Assembly: GCF_014837155.1 (NCBI RefSeq)
Contig: NZ_JACYHA010000010.1
Coordinates: forward strand, 1 to 64,000
DNA from: Litchfieldia stipae
Lineage (GTDB): Bacteria > Bacillota > Bacilli > Bacillales > Bacillaceae_L
Reading direction: 5' to 3'
DNA: 64,000 nucleotides
Under the pieces are notes generated by a model. The model was not told the origin of the DNA and searched no databases. It saw only the letters and a program-made list of their open reading frames with translations. Below are positions 8,674 to 16,903 of this stretch, in pieces (position 1 is the first letter of the stretch; each line of letters begins with the position of its first letter). Made by a program: the position numbers and the translations under genes.

Positions 8674-9861
8674 TTATTCCACCACTGTAAATGCCGGTAG
8701 CGGATCATTAAATAAGCTCCAGTCCATCTCCATTTCTTCATCAGTTAACAAGCACTTGTCTAACGAAGCTTCAATCTCCTCTCGATTCATATCAATTCCG
8801 ATAAGAACGAGCTCATTCAATCGATCACCAAATTCTTCATCCCAATTTTCTAGTAAATCAGGTTCTTCACTTAGAATTTGATTTCTTTGCTGTTCAGGAT
8901 AAGCTGCCAGCCATTCACCTGCTCCTTGTAGCATGATGGAAGTACCCGCTTGAGAGAGTAAGCCTGTCAGATCATTTCGTGTTGGTAGCCAAAAGAAGCC
9001 TTTTGCACGAACGACATCTACCGGCCAATTCTCTAACCATTGCAGCCATCGTTCTGGGTGAAATGGTTTTCTCCTGCGATAGACAAAGGATGAGATGCCA
9101 TATTCCTCTGTTTCTGGAATATGTTCTTCTGTTAATTCCTTAATCCATCCTGCCCCCTGACTTGCCTCTTCAAAATCAAATAAGTTCGTATCTAAGATGT
9201 CATCTAATGCAACCTGTGCATGAGTACTTTCAATGATTCTTGCATCTGGATTGAGCTTGTGAAGAACCGCTTTTAGCTCCTGAGCACTCTCTTCATCTAC
9301 TAAATCCATTTTGTTTAACACCAACACATTCGCAAATTCTATTTGATCGATTAATAGATCCACCACTTCTCGCGTGTCCGTCTCATCTGTCCCCTGCTTT
9401 CGATCTAGAAGACTTTCACCTGATGAGAAATCATGCCAAAAGCGATTTGCATCAACAACGGTTACCATCGTATCCAGTCTGCAAGTTTCAGATAAATTAA
9501 TTCCCACGCTCTCATCCACGTATGTAAAGGTTTGAGCTACAGGAATCGGCTCCGAGATTCCCGATGATTCAATCAAAATATAATCAATATCCCCCGCTTG
9601 AACGAGCTTTTCCACCTCAATCATCAAGTCTTCTCTTAATGTGCAGCAGATGCATCCATTCTGAAGCTCAACTAATTTTTCATCCGTCCGAGAAAAACCA
9701 CCTTGCTTAACCATCGTCGCATCAATATTCACTTCACTCATATCGTTTACAATCACGGCAATTTTTTTATCCTCACGATTGTTTAACACATAATTTAATA
9801 ATGTTGTTTTCCCTGAACCTAAATATCCACTCAGCACTGTTACTGGTATTTTTCTAGTCAA
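8674..9861 (-). CDS. zagA: CobW/COG0523 zinc metallochaperone GTPase (ZagA/YciC type)
   Basis: 395 residues. The N-terminal G domain has the P-loop GYLGSGKT (residues 12-19), the COG0523 metal motif CICC (NGCICCTLRE, near 70), ESSG in switch II and NKMD for guanine recognition. The C-terminal CobW_C domain begins with FVYRRRKPFHPERW. The start is the TTG at 9861 after AGAGGTGAAGGAA; the longer frame from 9924 would run through a Zur operator and is rejected. Two Zur boxes upstream match the arrangement known for B. subtilis yciC (zagA), so the gene should be induced by zinc starvation and deliver zinc to cytoplasmic enzymes. Confidence 0.93.
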   Translation of the reverse strand: MTRKIPVTVLSGYLGSGKTTLLNYVLNNREDKKIAVIVNDMSEVNIDATMVKQGGFSRTDEKLVELQNGCICCTLREDLMIEVEKLVQAGDIDYILIESSGISEPIPVAQTFTYVDESVGINLSETCRLDTMVTVVDANRFWHDFSSGESLLDRKQGTDETDTREVVDLLIDQIEFANVLVLNKMDLVDEESAQELKAVLHKLNPDARIIESTHAQVALDDILDTNLFDFEEASQGAGWIKELTEEHIPETEEYGISSFVYRRRKPFHPERWLQWLENWPVDVVRAKGFFWLPTRNDLTGLLSQAGTSIMLQGAGEWLAAYPEQQRNQILSEEPDLLENWDEEFGDRLNELVLIGIDMNREEIEASLDKCLLTDEEMEMDWSLFNDPLPAFTVVE

Positions 9862-9880
9862 TTCCTTCACCTCTTTTAAT

Positions 9881-9901
9881 AAATAGTAACCATTACGATT
9901 T
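9881..9901. promoter_or_regulatory. Zur box (proximal)
   Basis: AAATAGTAACCATTACGATTT, an 18-of-21 type match to the Bacillus Zur operator AAATCGTAAT-n-ATTACGATTT, located 20 bases upstream of the TTG start of the CobW gene. Confidence 0.8.
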
Positions 9902-9944
9902 ATATAGTAAAAAAATGCTTCCATTTCTCATTTTATCAACCTTT

Positions 9945-9965
9945 AAATCGTAATTGTTACGATTA
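9945..9965. promoter_or_regulatory. Zur box (distal)
   Basis: The two arms AAATCGTAAT and GTTACGATTA form an almost perfect Zur operator. Its centre is 64 bp from the proximal box. It could also influence the divergent acetyltransferase gene starting at 10086. Confidence 0.88.
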
Positions 9966-10085
9966 ACATCATAATCAATCTTTATCTAAATTGCAAGTCA
10001 TTTTAATTAAAAGATGATCAGTAGGGTTATTGAAGGTGTTTGTCGAATTAATATATACGCAAATTGGAAAAGGAGGAAAATCACC

Positions 10086-10595
10086 TTGGATCCCGTTGAA
10101 GGTTTTGAAATCAAAATGGCTACAATCCACGATAGTATGGCCATTATTAAAATATTAAAACAGATCGCTCAATGGATGAAAGATCATGATATTAACCAAT
10201 GGAGATTTCTATTAGCTGGAGGTGATGATGAAGAAATTGAACAAGCCATCATAAATCAAGAAACCTACATTGTTTTAAAAGATAACGATATTGTGGCTAC
10301 GTTCACACTATTATCTACACAAAGTGAATGGGATCAGCATATTTGGGGAAAAGAAACTTCTTCAACATCACTTTATATACATAGACTTGCCATCATTCCT
10401 CCTTATATGAAGAAAGGATTAGGCAAAAGACTATTGAACTGGATACAAGACCATGCAAGTGATTACGAATATCTGAGGTTAGATTGTGTATCAGAAAATA
10501 GGAAACTGAATACCTTTTACAAGGACAATGACTTTGAACTTATTGGTGTTACTGACGGTCATAGTAAATATCAAAAGAGGATAAAAAAGAATTAG
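10086..10595 (+). CDS. GNAT family N-acetyltransferase
   Basis: 169 residues. The start is a TTG at 10086, nine bases after a perfect AGGAGG; the longer frame from 10014 has no site. The GNAT fold is indicated by LYIHRLAIIPPYMKKGLGKRLLNWI, which holds the acetyl-CoA-binding R/Q-x-x-G-x-G/A loop (KKGLGK), followed by LRLDCVSENRKLNTFYKDNDF (motif B). The substrate is unknown. It is transcribed divergently from the Zur-controlled CobW gene and ends in a good terminator, so it is a single-gene unit. Confidence 0.85.
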   Translation: MDPVEGFEIKMATIHDSMAIIKILKQIAQWMKDHDINQWRFLLAGGDDEEIEQAIINQETYIVLKDNDIVATFTLLSTQSEWDQHIWGKETSSTSLYIHRLAIIPPYMKKGLGKRLLNWIQDHASDYEYLRLDCVSENRKLNTFYKDNDFELIGVTDGHSKYQKRIKKN

Positions 10596-10604
10596 AAATT
10601 CATA

Positions 10605-10641
10605 AAAAATGCTTGGAGTTTATTATGCTCTAAGCATTTTT
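10605..10641 (+). terminator. Rho-independent terminator
   Basis: AAAAATGCTTgGAG pairs with CTCtAAGCATTTTT around a seven-base loop, directly after the acetyltransferase. With A-runs on one side and T-runs on the other it can serve the convergent MFS gene as well. Confidence 0.85.
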
Positions 10642-10669
10642 CGAATGCTGAGTAATTCAAAATCAGACG

Positions 10670-11806
10670 TTAATGAGATCCTTTCTGACAACTCATCCAA
10701 AAGCAAATAACCGCAATAAGACTACAAACATACGGAATGGTAGCGTATCCCCAGTAAGTAATAATCGTGCCACCAACTAACGAGCCAAGCGAGATTCCCC
10801 CATAAAGTGCCGTAATATTCCACGCCATCACCACTCCACGTTCCCTTGGATATTCAGCAGATAACCTTGCTTGGTATGCGGCATACCCAATATAGCCAAG
10901 GAGTGACCATATAAATAGTAGAAAATAAATCAAATAATCCGTCGAGAATAAGAACCCAATCCCAACAAGTGGAAAAGGTAGACAAAGCAGGAACGCGATC
11001 GAAATCTTCCTTTCTCCAAACCGATCGCTTAATCTGCCACCTATCAGACTACCAAACACCGCTCCAACTCCATAAAAAGTAACAGCGTAGGCAATTTCAG
11101 CTGTTGTAAATCCATTCTCGCTATACAGAGCCGCCCCTAAGTATACATAAAGAGCATACATCGCAATCGCCCAAAGCGTGATCACACTTACTGATCCTAG
11201 TATTCTAACCAGATTTCCACCTAGTAGCTTTCTAGTTGTTTCCGCTTTCGGCAGGTTTCTCCAAGCTATATAATTAACGATCGCAAGAATAGCACCACAA
11301 CCGGCTAATACGATAAAAACAGACCGCCACCCAAGATAATATTCTAGCAAAGTCCCCAATGGAGCCCCTGCCCACAGTGCATTTAAATGCCCTGAAATCA
11401 CAATCGAAATCCATGTCCCCCTCCGATTTGAAGGAGCGATTTCTCCAATAATCGCATAAATCAAAGGCGTAATCATCGCAACAGACAAACCAGCTACAAC
11501 CCGACTTACAAGGAGACAGAAAAAAGAAGGAGCAATCGCTGTTAGCACATTCGAAACAGCAAACATTAATAAGCCAATCGTAATTAAGACCCTTCTCCCT
11601 TTTTTATCTGAAAGCCATCCAAAGAAAGGGGCCGCGAAAGCATAGGTAATCGCAAACACAGAAACCATCCACCCCGTCTTCGCAGAGCTCACATCATACG
11701 CTTCTGAGATGAATGGCAATAAAGGAGACACAACAAATAAATCCACACCCATGACAAACAACGTCATCCAACCAACGGCCAAACTAACTCTCCCCTGCAG
11801 CACCAC
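10670..11806 (-). CDS. MFS transporter (drug-efflux-like, 12 TM)
   Basis: 378 residues with about twelve membrane helices. The MFS loop 2-3 signature is seen in GWLSDKKGRRVLI (near 62-75), and a second similar motif, GGRLSDRFGERK, opens the second half. The motif set and size fit the drug:H+ antiporter-1 group (chloramphenicol or arabinose-efflux-like exporters). The start is a GTG at 11806 after AAGGGGAT; a TTG eight codons downstream (MAVGWMTLF) is also possible. It is a single-gene unit with a convergent neighbour. The substrate is not predictable. Confidence 0.85.
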   Translation of the reverse strand: MVLQGRVSLAVGWMTLFVMGVDLFVVSPLLPFISEAYDVSSAKTGWMVSVFAITYAFAAPFFGWLSDKKGRRVLITIGLLMFAVSNVLTAIAPSFFCLLVSRVVAGLSVAMITPLIYAIIGEIAPSNRRGTWISIVISGHLNALWAGAPLGTLLEYYLGWRSVFIVLAGCGAILAIVNYIAWRNLPKAETTRKLLGGNLVRILGSVSVITLWAIAMYALYVYLGAALYSENGFTTAEIAYAVTFYGVGAVFGSLIGGRLSDRFGERKISIAFLLCLPFPLVGIGFLFSTDYLIYFLLFIWSLLGYIGYAAYQARLSAEYPRERGVVMAWNITALYGGISLGSLVGGTIITYWGYATIPYVCSLIAVICFWMSCQKGSH

Positions 11807-11981
11807 GACATCCCCTTAAGAATCATAATCCTTATATGTATATTAAATTGGGGCTGAGAAAGTTAATGGTTTCTGGGAGGGGATTGAGGAAATAGAATTT
11901 GGATAGAACATGTGCATATAATCATAGATTTTTCCTGTTAGACTAGCCAATAAGACAGTATATGAGATACTAACCACTGAT

Positions 11982-13240
11982 TTGTTTGGGCACTCCTATT
12001 GGACAAGACATTAGCTTTTTATCAGCGTTCTGTCCTGTTGCGCGCTCCAATTGGACAAGACATTAGCTTTTTATAAACGTTTTGTCCTGTCTGGCCCCCC
12101 AACTGGACAGCACATTTACTTTTAATTATCGTTTTGTCCTATTGGGCTCTCCAACTGGACAAAGACATAAGCTTTTTATCATCGGTTTGTCCTGTTGGTC
12201 ACTCCTACTGGACAGCACATTTGCTTTTTATCATCGTTTTGTCTTGTTGGGCATTCCTATAGGACAGCACATATGCTTTTTATCATCGTTTTGTCCTGTT
12301 GGGCACTCCTACTGGACAAGACATTTGCTTTTTATCAGCGTTCTGTCCTGTTGGGCGCTCCTATTGGACAAGACATTTGCTTTTTATCAGGGTTTTGTCC
12401 TGTTGGGCGCTCCTATTGGACAGCACATTAGTTTTTTATCAGCGTTTTGTCCTGTTAGGCGCTCCTATTGGACAGCACATTTGCTTTTTATCATCTTTCT
12501 GTCCTTTTGGGCTCTCCAATTGGACAGCACATTTGCTTTTTATCAGTGTTTTGTCCTGTTGGGCACTCCTATTGGACAACACATTAGCTTTTTATCATTG
12601 TTTTGTACTGTTAGGCACTCCTACTTGCCAAGACATTTGCTTTTTATCAGCGTTTTGTCCTGTTGGGCTCTCCCACTGGACAGTTCAAAAGCTATTTATC
12701 ATCGTTCTGTCCTGTTGGGCACTCCTACTGGACAAGACATTTGCTTTTTATCATCGTTCTGTCCTGTTGGGCTCTCCTATTGGACAAGACATTTGCTTTT
12801 TTTCAGCGTTTTGTCCTGTTGGGCTCTCCTACTGGACAAGACATTTGCTTTTTTTCAGCGTTTTGTCCTGTTGGGCTCTCCTATTGGACAAAACATTAGC
12901 TTTTTATCATCTTTCTGTCCTATTGGGCACTCCAATCGGACAGAACATAAGCTGTTCATCATCGTTTTGTCCTGTTAAGCACGCCAATTGGACAGCACAT
13001 TTACTTTTCATCATCGTTTTGACCTGTTAAGCACTCCTATTGGACAGTACATAAGCTGTTCATCATCGTTTTGTCCTGTTAAGCACGCCAATTGGACAGC
13101 ACATTTACTTTTCATCATCGTTTTGTCCTGTTAAGCACTCCAATTGGACAGTACATAAGCTGTTCATCATCGTTTTGTCCCGTTAGGCTACCCAACTGGA
13201 CAGCACAAGAGCAATTACTCATTGAGTTGTCCAGTTAGCT
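11982..13240. repeat. 52-bp tandem repeat array, about 25 units
   Basis: Head-to-tail units of 52 bp with one 53-bp step near 12160. The unit core is GTCCTGTTGGGC, then CTCCTATTGGACA and ACATTTGCTTTTTATCA. Successive GTCC positions are 12034, 12086, 12138, 12191, then every 52 bp to 13231; the first and last units are degenerate. Each unit contains TTGTCC and GGACAA (or TGTCC/GGACA) inverted arms 17 bases apart. No stop codon occurs in long stretches of the three forward frames, giving spurious ORFs of 243 and 298 codons. The region fills the gap between the MFS and serine hydrolase genes; I see no real gene in it. The first 170 bases before it (11807-11981) hold nothing recognisable. Confidence 0.95.
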
Positions 13241-13258
13241 TCTCACACAGAAAATCCT

Positions 13259-14422
13259 TTAATTAAGCGCCCCATAAATCACATTACGCAACCTCGGCTG
13301 ATGAATCTCTTCGAAATTAGGTAGCATCTGCTGCATGTAGACGGCAGAAATCTTTTCCTTTGGATCAACCAGCATCCACGTTCCAGCCATGCCGCACCAG
13401 CCAAATTCCCCTATCGAGCTGTTACTCCCATTTAAAGCTGGATTCATCATCGTTCTCACACCAAGCCCGTATCCATAGCCCTTTAGGTAGGACCAAGTAT
13501 AATCGGCATGCTGCTCTGGTGTTAATTGGTTAGTAGCCATGAACTCAACGGTTTTTCTACCTAGAATTCGAGCACCATCCAACTCCCCGCCATTTGCTAG
13601 CATATGAGTGAAGCGGCTAAAGTCCCCAAGAGTTGATAACAATCCCGCCCCTCCACTTTCAAAGGTAGCCTCTTCTTGATAATCCTCATCCATCACTGTA
13701 TTTTTCGTTAACTCGCCGTTCTCACTCCGATTATACAAGCTGCAAAGGCGATGTTTTTTCTCCTCTGGGATACGGAAGAACGTGTCCTCCATTCCTAGTG
13801 GAGTAAAGATTTCTTCTTCCAGATATTCACCAAACCTTTTTCCGGAAATCACTTCGATTAAGGCACCGAGCACATCATGACTTAACCCATAACGCCATCT
13901 CGATCCCGGATCAAAGGCTAAGGGAATCGCAGCCAATGCTTTTGAAAGCTCCCTAACTGTTATTTTTCCACCTTGCTCTTCCCTCAAAGCAGTTAGAGTT
14001 CGTTTCACCTCGCGTGCTGGCTCATCGCCATCACCACCGTAGGATAACCCAGAGGTCATGGTAAAAAGATCTCGAATCTGAATAGATCGAGTGGTAGGAG
14101 CTTTCACTACTTCTCCGTTCTCATTTTTATCAAAATACGTGAGATTCTTAAATTCCGGCAAATATTCTTCTAATGGATCATCAAGGAGAAATAATCCCCG
14201 TTCATATAACATCAGGGCAGCCGTACACGTGACCACCTTCGACATCGAATAAATGCGATAAATTGTATCTTGATCGATCGCCTTTTCCGATTCCACATCG
14301 GCTACCCCAACATAATCCTCAAAAACCGTTTTTCCTTGATGTGTCACCGACAACGTACAACCAGCTGGTCCCTTCTCTACAAAGCTTCTTAATAACGGAC
14401 GTAATTTATCTAAGCCTTCCAC
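13259..14422 (-). CDS. Serine hydrolase, class C beta-lactamase/EstB-like
   Basis: 387 residues with the penicillin-binding fold: nucleophile motif SMSK (Ser59, Lys62), the tyrosine motif YGLSHDVLG typical of EstB-like esterases and the third box GMAGTWM. No signal peptide, so probably cytoplasmic. Such enzymes hydrolyse esters or beta-lactams or act as D-amino-peptidases; the substrate cannot be predicted. The GTG start at 14422 follows GGGGAGAT. The stop lies 19 bases beyond the 52-bp repeat array, which is convergent in position. Confidence 0.85.
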   Translation of the reverse strand: MEGLDKLRPLLRSFVEKGPAGCTLSVTHQGKTVFEDYVGVADVESEKAIDQDTIYRIYSMSKVVTCTAALMLYERGLFLLDDPLEEYLPEFKNLTYFDKNENGEVVKAPTTRSIQIRDLFTMTSGLSYGGDGDEPAREVKRTLTALREEQGGKITVRELSKALAAIPLAFDPGSRWRYGLSHDVLGALIEVISGKRFGEYLEEEIFTPLGMEDTFFRIPEEKKHRLCSLYNRSENGELTKNTVMDEDYQEEATFESGGAGLLSTLGDFSRFTHMLANGGELDGARILGRKTVEFMATNQLTPEQHADYTWSYLKGYGYGLGVRTMMNPALNGSNSSIGEFGWCGMAGTWMLVDPKEKISAVYMQQMLPNFEEIHQPRLRNVIYGALN

Positions 14423-14614
14423 GATAATCTCCCCTTTTTACCTAAGTTTGAATATATATCTATAAATTCGACGTTTAAGTGGCAGTCCCTTCAAGACTAT
14501 GAATCAACTTCATACTTATAGGAAAGCAGTATGTTCTCAAGTAATAGGACATATGATAGACTTATTTTATCTGAATTTACAAAATAATCCACTGAAGCTG
14601 GGAGTGAAGAACGC

Positions 14615-15154
14615 TTGTTGTTTCAAAATGATCGTTTAAAAGTACGAAAATTAGAGGAACAGGACAAGAGCCTTTTAGTGAAATGGCTCTCTGACCCTGC
14701 TGTTCTTGAATTTTATGAAGGAAGAGATAACCCTTTTGATCTAGAAAAAGTAAATCGTGTTTTTTATCACTCCGAAGACAATGAAGTTAGATGCATAATC
14801 GAGTTTGATCAAAAGGCAATAGGTTATATTCAATACTATCCATTAGATGAGCAATCAAAAAAGGAATATGGTTTCAGTAATGAAATCATTTATGGAATAG
14901 ATCAGTTTATTGGTGAAGTAGAATATTGGAATAAAGGAATTGGAACATTGCTTATCACATCTATGATTACTTTTTTACTGACGGATAAAAAAACAGATCG
15001 AATAGTGATGGACCCTCAGATTAGAAATACAAGAGCTCTAAAATGTTATGAAAAATGTGGTTTTAAAAAGGTCAAAATCCTTCCAAAGCACGAGCTTCAT
15101 GAAGGAAAATATCAAGATTGTTGGCTAATTGAATACCAAATGAATTCGATCTAA
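14615..15154 (+). CDS. GNAT acetyltransferase, aminoglycoside AAC(6')-like
   Basis: 179 residues beginning at a TTG (14615) after GGGAGTGAAG; a second TTG follows immediately. The layout is that of AAC(6')-Ib/RimJ-like GNATs: LKVRKLEEQD at the start, IGEVEYWNKGIGTLLITSMI with the acetyl-CoA loop, then MDPQIRNTRALKCYEKCGFKKV. It may acetylate an aminoglycoside or another amine; resistance is not shown. It is divergent from the serine hydrolase and separated by about 190 bases without recognisable features. Confidence 0.85.
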   Translation: MLFQNDRLKVRKLEEQDKSLLVKWLSDPAVLEFYEGRDNPFDLEKVNRVFYHSEDNEVRCIIEFDQKAIGYIQYYPLDEQSKKEYGFSNEIIYGIDQFIGEVEYWNKGIGTLLITSMITFLLTDKKTDRIVMDPQIRNTRALKCYEKCGFKKVKILPKHELHEGKYQDCWLIEYQMNSI

Positions 15155-15190
15155 AATCATTTTTGAAGGATTAAAAGAGCTTGAAAAAAA

Positions 15191-15234
15191 CCTAAGTAGT
15201 TCAGTTTTGAAGTAGCAAAACTGAACTCCCAAGG
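15191..15234 (-). terminator. Rho-independent terminator between convergent genes
   Basis: An 11-bp perfect stem (GTTCAGTTTTG at 15199-15209 with CAAAACTGAAC at 15216-15226), extended by AACCT/AGGTT. On the minus strand a T7 run follows, so it terminates the gene ending at 15287; it may also act on the plus strand. Confidence 0.8.
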
Positions 15235-15286
15235 TTAATATCAAAATAAATCGCATACTTTTAGACAACTAAATCTCAAGTTAAAC

Positions 15287-16237
15287 CTAATCAATCTTAT
15301 TATTTGGTATTGGGGGTTCAGATTTTTCATCATTAATTTTCCAAGTCCCATCTTCATCTATTAGCTTGTACTTACTAGAGAGTATATATCCTGGGTAGTC
15401 AGGATTAGTATAATTCAAAGTTATCGTTTTGCACTCAAATTGTTTAGTTTGTCGTGATGTCTTGGTGTCCATCTGTTCAGGGAAGGTACATGAACTAATT
15501 CCCTCTGTCTTTTCTACCACCTTCTCAAGTTTTTCTGGCTTTTTCTTTAATGAAACCTCTCTTATTTGGGCAATAAACTCATTGATACTCATTCCAAACA
15601 TCCTCTTAATATCTTCTTTATAGCCAGATGAATATAATTGATATAACAACTCAAGTTCATTTTGTTCACGAGATTCAAAGATCAGTCCAATGGTTTCTTT
15701 GGCTGTCAAAGGGTTTGAGCTGGGTAAAATAGTCGGGGTAGAAGTGATTTCTAAAATATACCATCGTCTTTCTCTATTGTTTTGTTTTAACAGCATTTCT
15801 CCATTAACCTCTATAGGTCTATCTAGGATATCTATTGCTTGGTAACTGAAAGCAACCACTGCATCATTTTCCGATTCCGAAACTACGTTTACACTCTCAA
15901 ATTCTACTGTTTTTTCCTTATGGAATAGACGTGTTATGTCATTTTGTTCATCAGCAAGTTGATTATTTATAAATTCGGGATGTAATAATTCATGAACATC
16001 TTGTTTATTGTATGCCACTTGAAAGTTAGTTACGGTGCTTATCGGTGAAAGATTAGGTGGCTTTTCTACTAAAAAGTGTGTTGCCACAATTACCATAACA
16101 ATGATGAATGAACCAATTATTAATTCCCTCACCTTCACCCTCCCCACTCCTTTATACACTCTTGAAAATTCATTAAGTTGCCTTTGTTCTTCAGAAAACT
16201 TAGAAATAAGCTCATTTTTAACACTAACTAGCCCCAT
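15287..16237 (-). CDS. Hypothetical membrane-anchored protein
   Basis: About 316 residues: a short cytoplasmic N-terminus, one transmembrane helix (LIIGSFIIVMVIVATHFLV) and a long extracytoplasmic domain that repeats an NTF2-like pattern (two blocks of about 100 residues, each ending WYILEI or WKINDE). No cysteine lipobox. The start is uncertain: an ATG at 16237 overlaps the previous gene by 14 bases, while a GTG at 16132 has a much better site (GGGGAGGG) and would begin directly before the helix. Co-transcribed with the gene upstream. The family is not recognised. Confidence 0.55.
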   Translation of the reverse strand: MGLVSVKNELISKFSEEQRQLNEFSRVYKGVGRVKVRELIIGSFIIVMVIVATHFLVEKPPNLSPISTVTNFQVAYNKQDVHELLHPEFINNQLADEQNDITRLFHKEKTVEFESVNVVSESENDAVVAFSYQAIDILDRPIEVNGEMLLKQNNRERRWYILEITSTPTILPSSNPLTAKETIGLIFESREQNELELLYQLYSSGYKEDIKRMFGMSINEFIAQIREVSLKKKPEKLEKVVEKTEGISSCTFPEQMDTKTSRQTKQFECKTITLNYTNPDYPGYILSSKYKLIDEDGTWKINDEKSEPPIPNNKID

Positions 16238-16829
16238 CCACCACATCAATCTTAAGGACAATCTTCGTTTTCTCAAGATACGTAATCTGATACGTTTTAC
16301 CACGCTGAATCGTAAATGGCTCCCAATAGAGCGTCAAATCTCCTTCGTCTGTTTCAAGTGCCGTTAAGTTTGTATGCATATTCGGACCATAGACATCCTT
16401 TACATACAGCTCCTTCACAATCCAATCGCCTTCGTGATAATCGTTGATGGCCGCACTTTGCGTAATGACTTCTTGGCTACTGAAGCGAACGAGCCACGTG
16501 CAAAATACCAATAGACAGACACCAAATGTGGCAATCATCACGACTTTCGTCCGCTTTACTTTATGTGGATTTTTGAAGGTGATGACTGCACATAGATACA
16601 GGAAGAACGCGCAAAAGCATAATGCTCCAAGATACAGGCCCGCCCCACCAAGTAGTTCAAACCAGAGAACATATGTAAAATCAGGATAAAACAACTCCCG
16701 CAAGAAAAGAAATGCGGCTCCAATCAAGATAAAAACGATCGCTGCTCCCAGAAAAACATAAGCGATTCTCATTCGTTTCTGATCCTTTTCTGTTTCAATC
16801 TTCCTAGCTACATGTTGCTTTCTCCCCAT
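16224..16829 (-). CDS. Hypothetical membrane protein, three TM plus C-terminal domain
   Basis: 201 residues starting at the ATG at 16829 after CAGGTGAT (an in-frame ATG seven codons earlier lacks a site). Three helices (about 21-42, 53-78 and 91-109) are followed by a soluble domain of about 80 residues with an NxT glycosidase-like pattern of beta strands (WIVKELYVKDVYG, LTLYWEPFTIQ, YQITYLEKTKIVLKI), probably outside the cell. The stop overlaps the start of the next gene, so they form a two-gene unit. The family is not recognised. Confidence 0.5.
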   Translation of the reverse strand: MGRKQHVARKIETEKDQKRMRIAYVFLGAAIVFILIGAAFLFLRELFYPDFTYVLWFELLGGAGLYLGALCFCAFFLYLCAVITFKNPHKVKRTKVVMIATFGVCLLVFCTWLVRFSSQEVITQSAAINDYHEGDWIVKELYVKDVYGPNMHTNLTALETDEGDLTLYWEPFTIQRGKTYQITYLEKTKIVLKIDVVDGAS

Positions 16830-16903
16830 AACAATCACCTGCCACTTCATTAGGATATGTATAGATATCTACGTATTAGTGACATCAAAGGTTTCCTTTT
16901 TAA

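Noticed and set aside
12082-13030. Frames of 298 and 243 codons in the 52-bp array
   Set aside because: The same unit is open in three frames, there is no ribosome site at the starts, and unit changes do not prefer third positions. Treated as non-coding tandem repeats.
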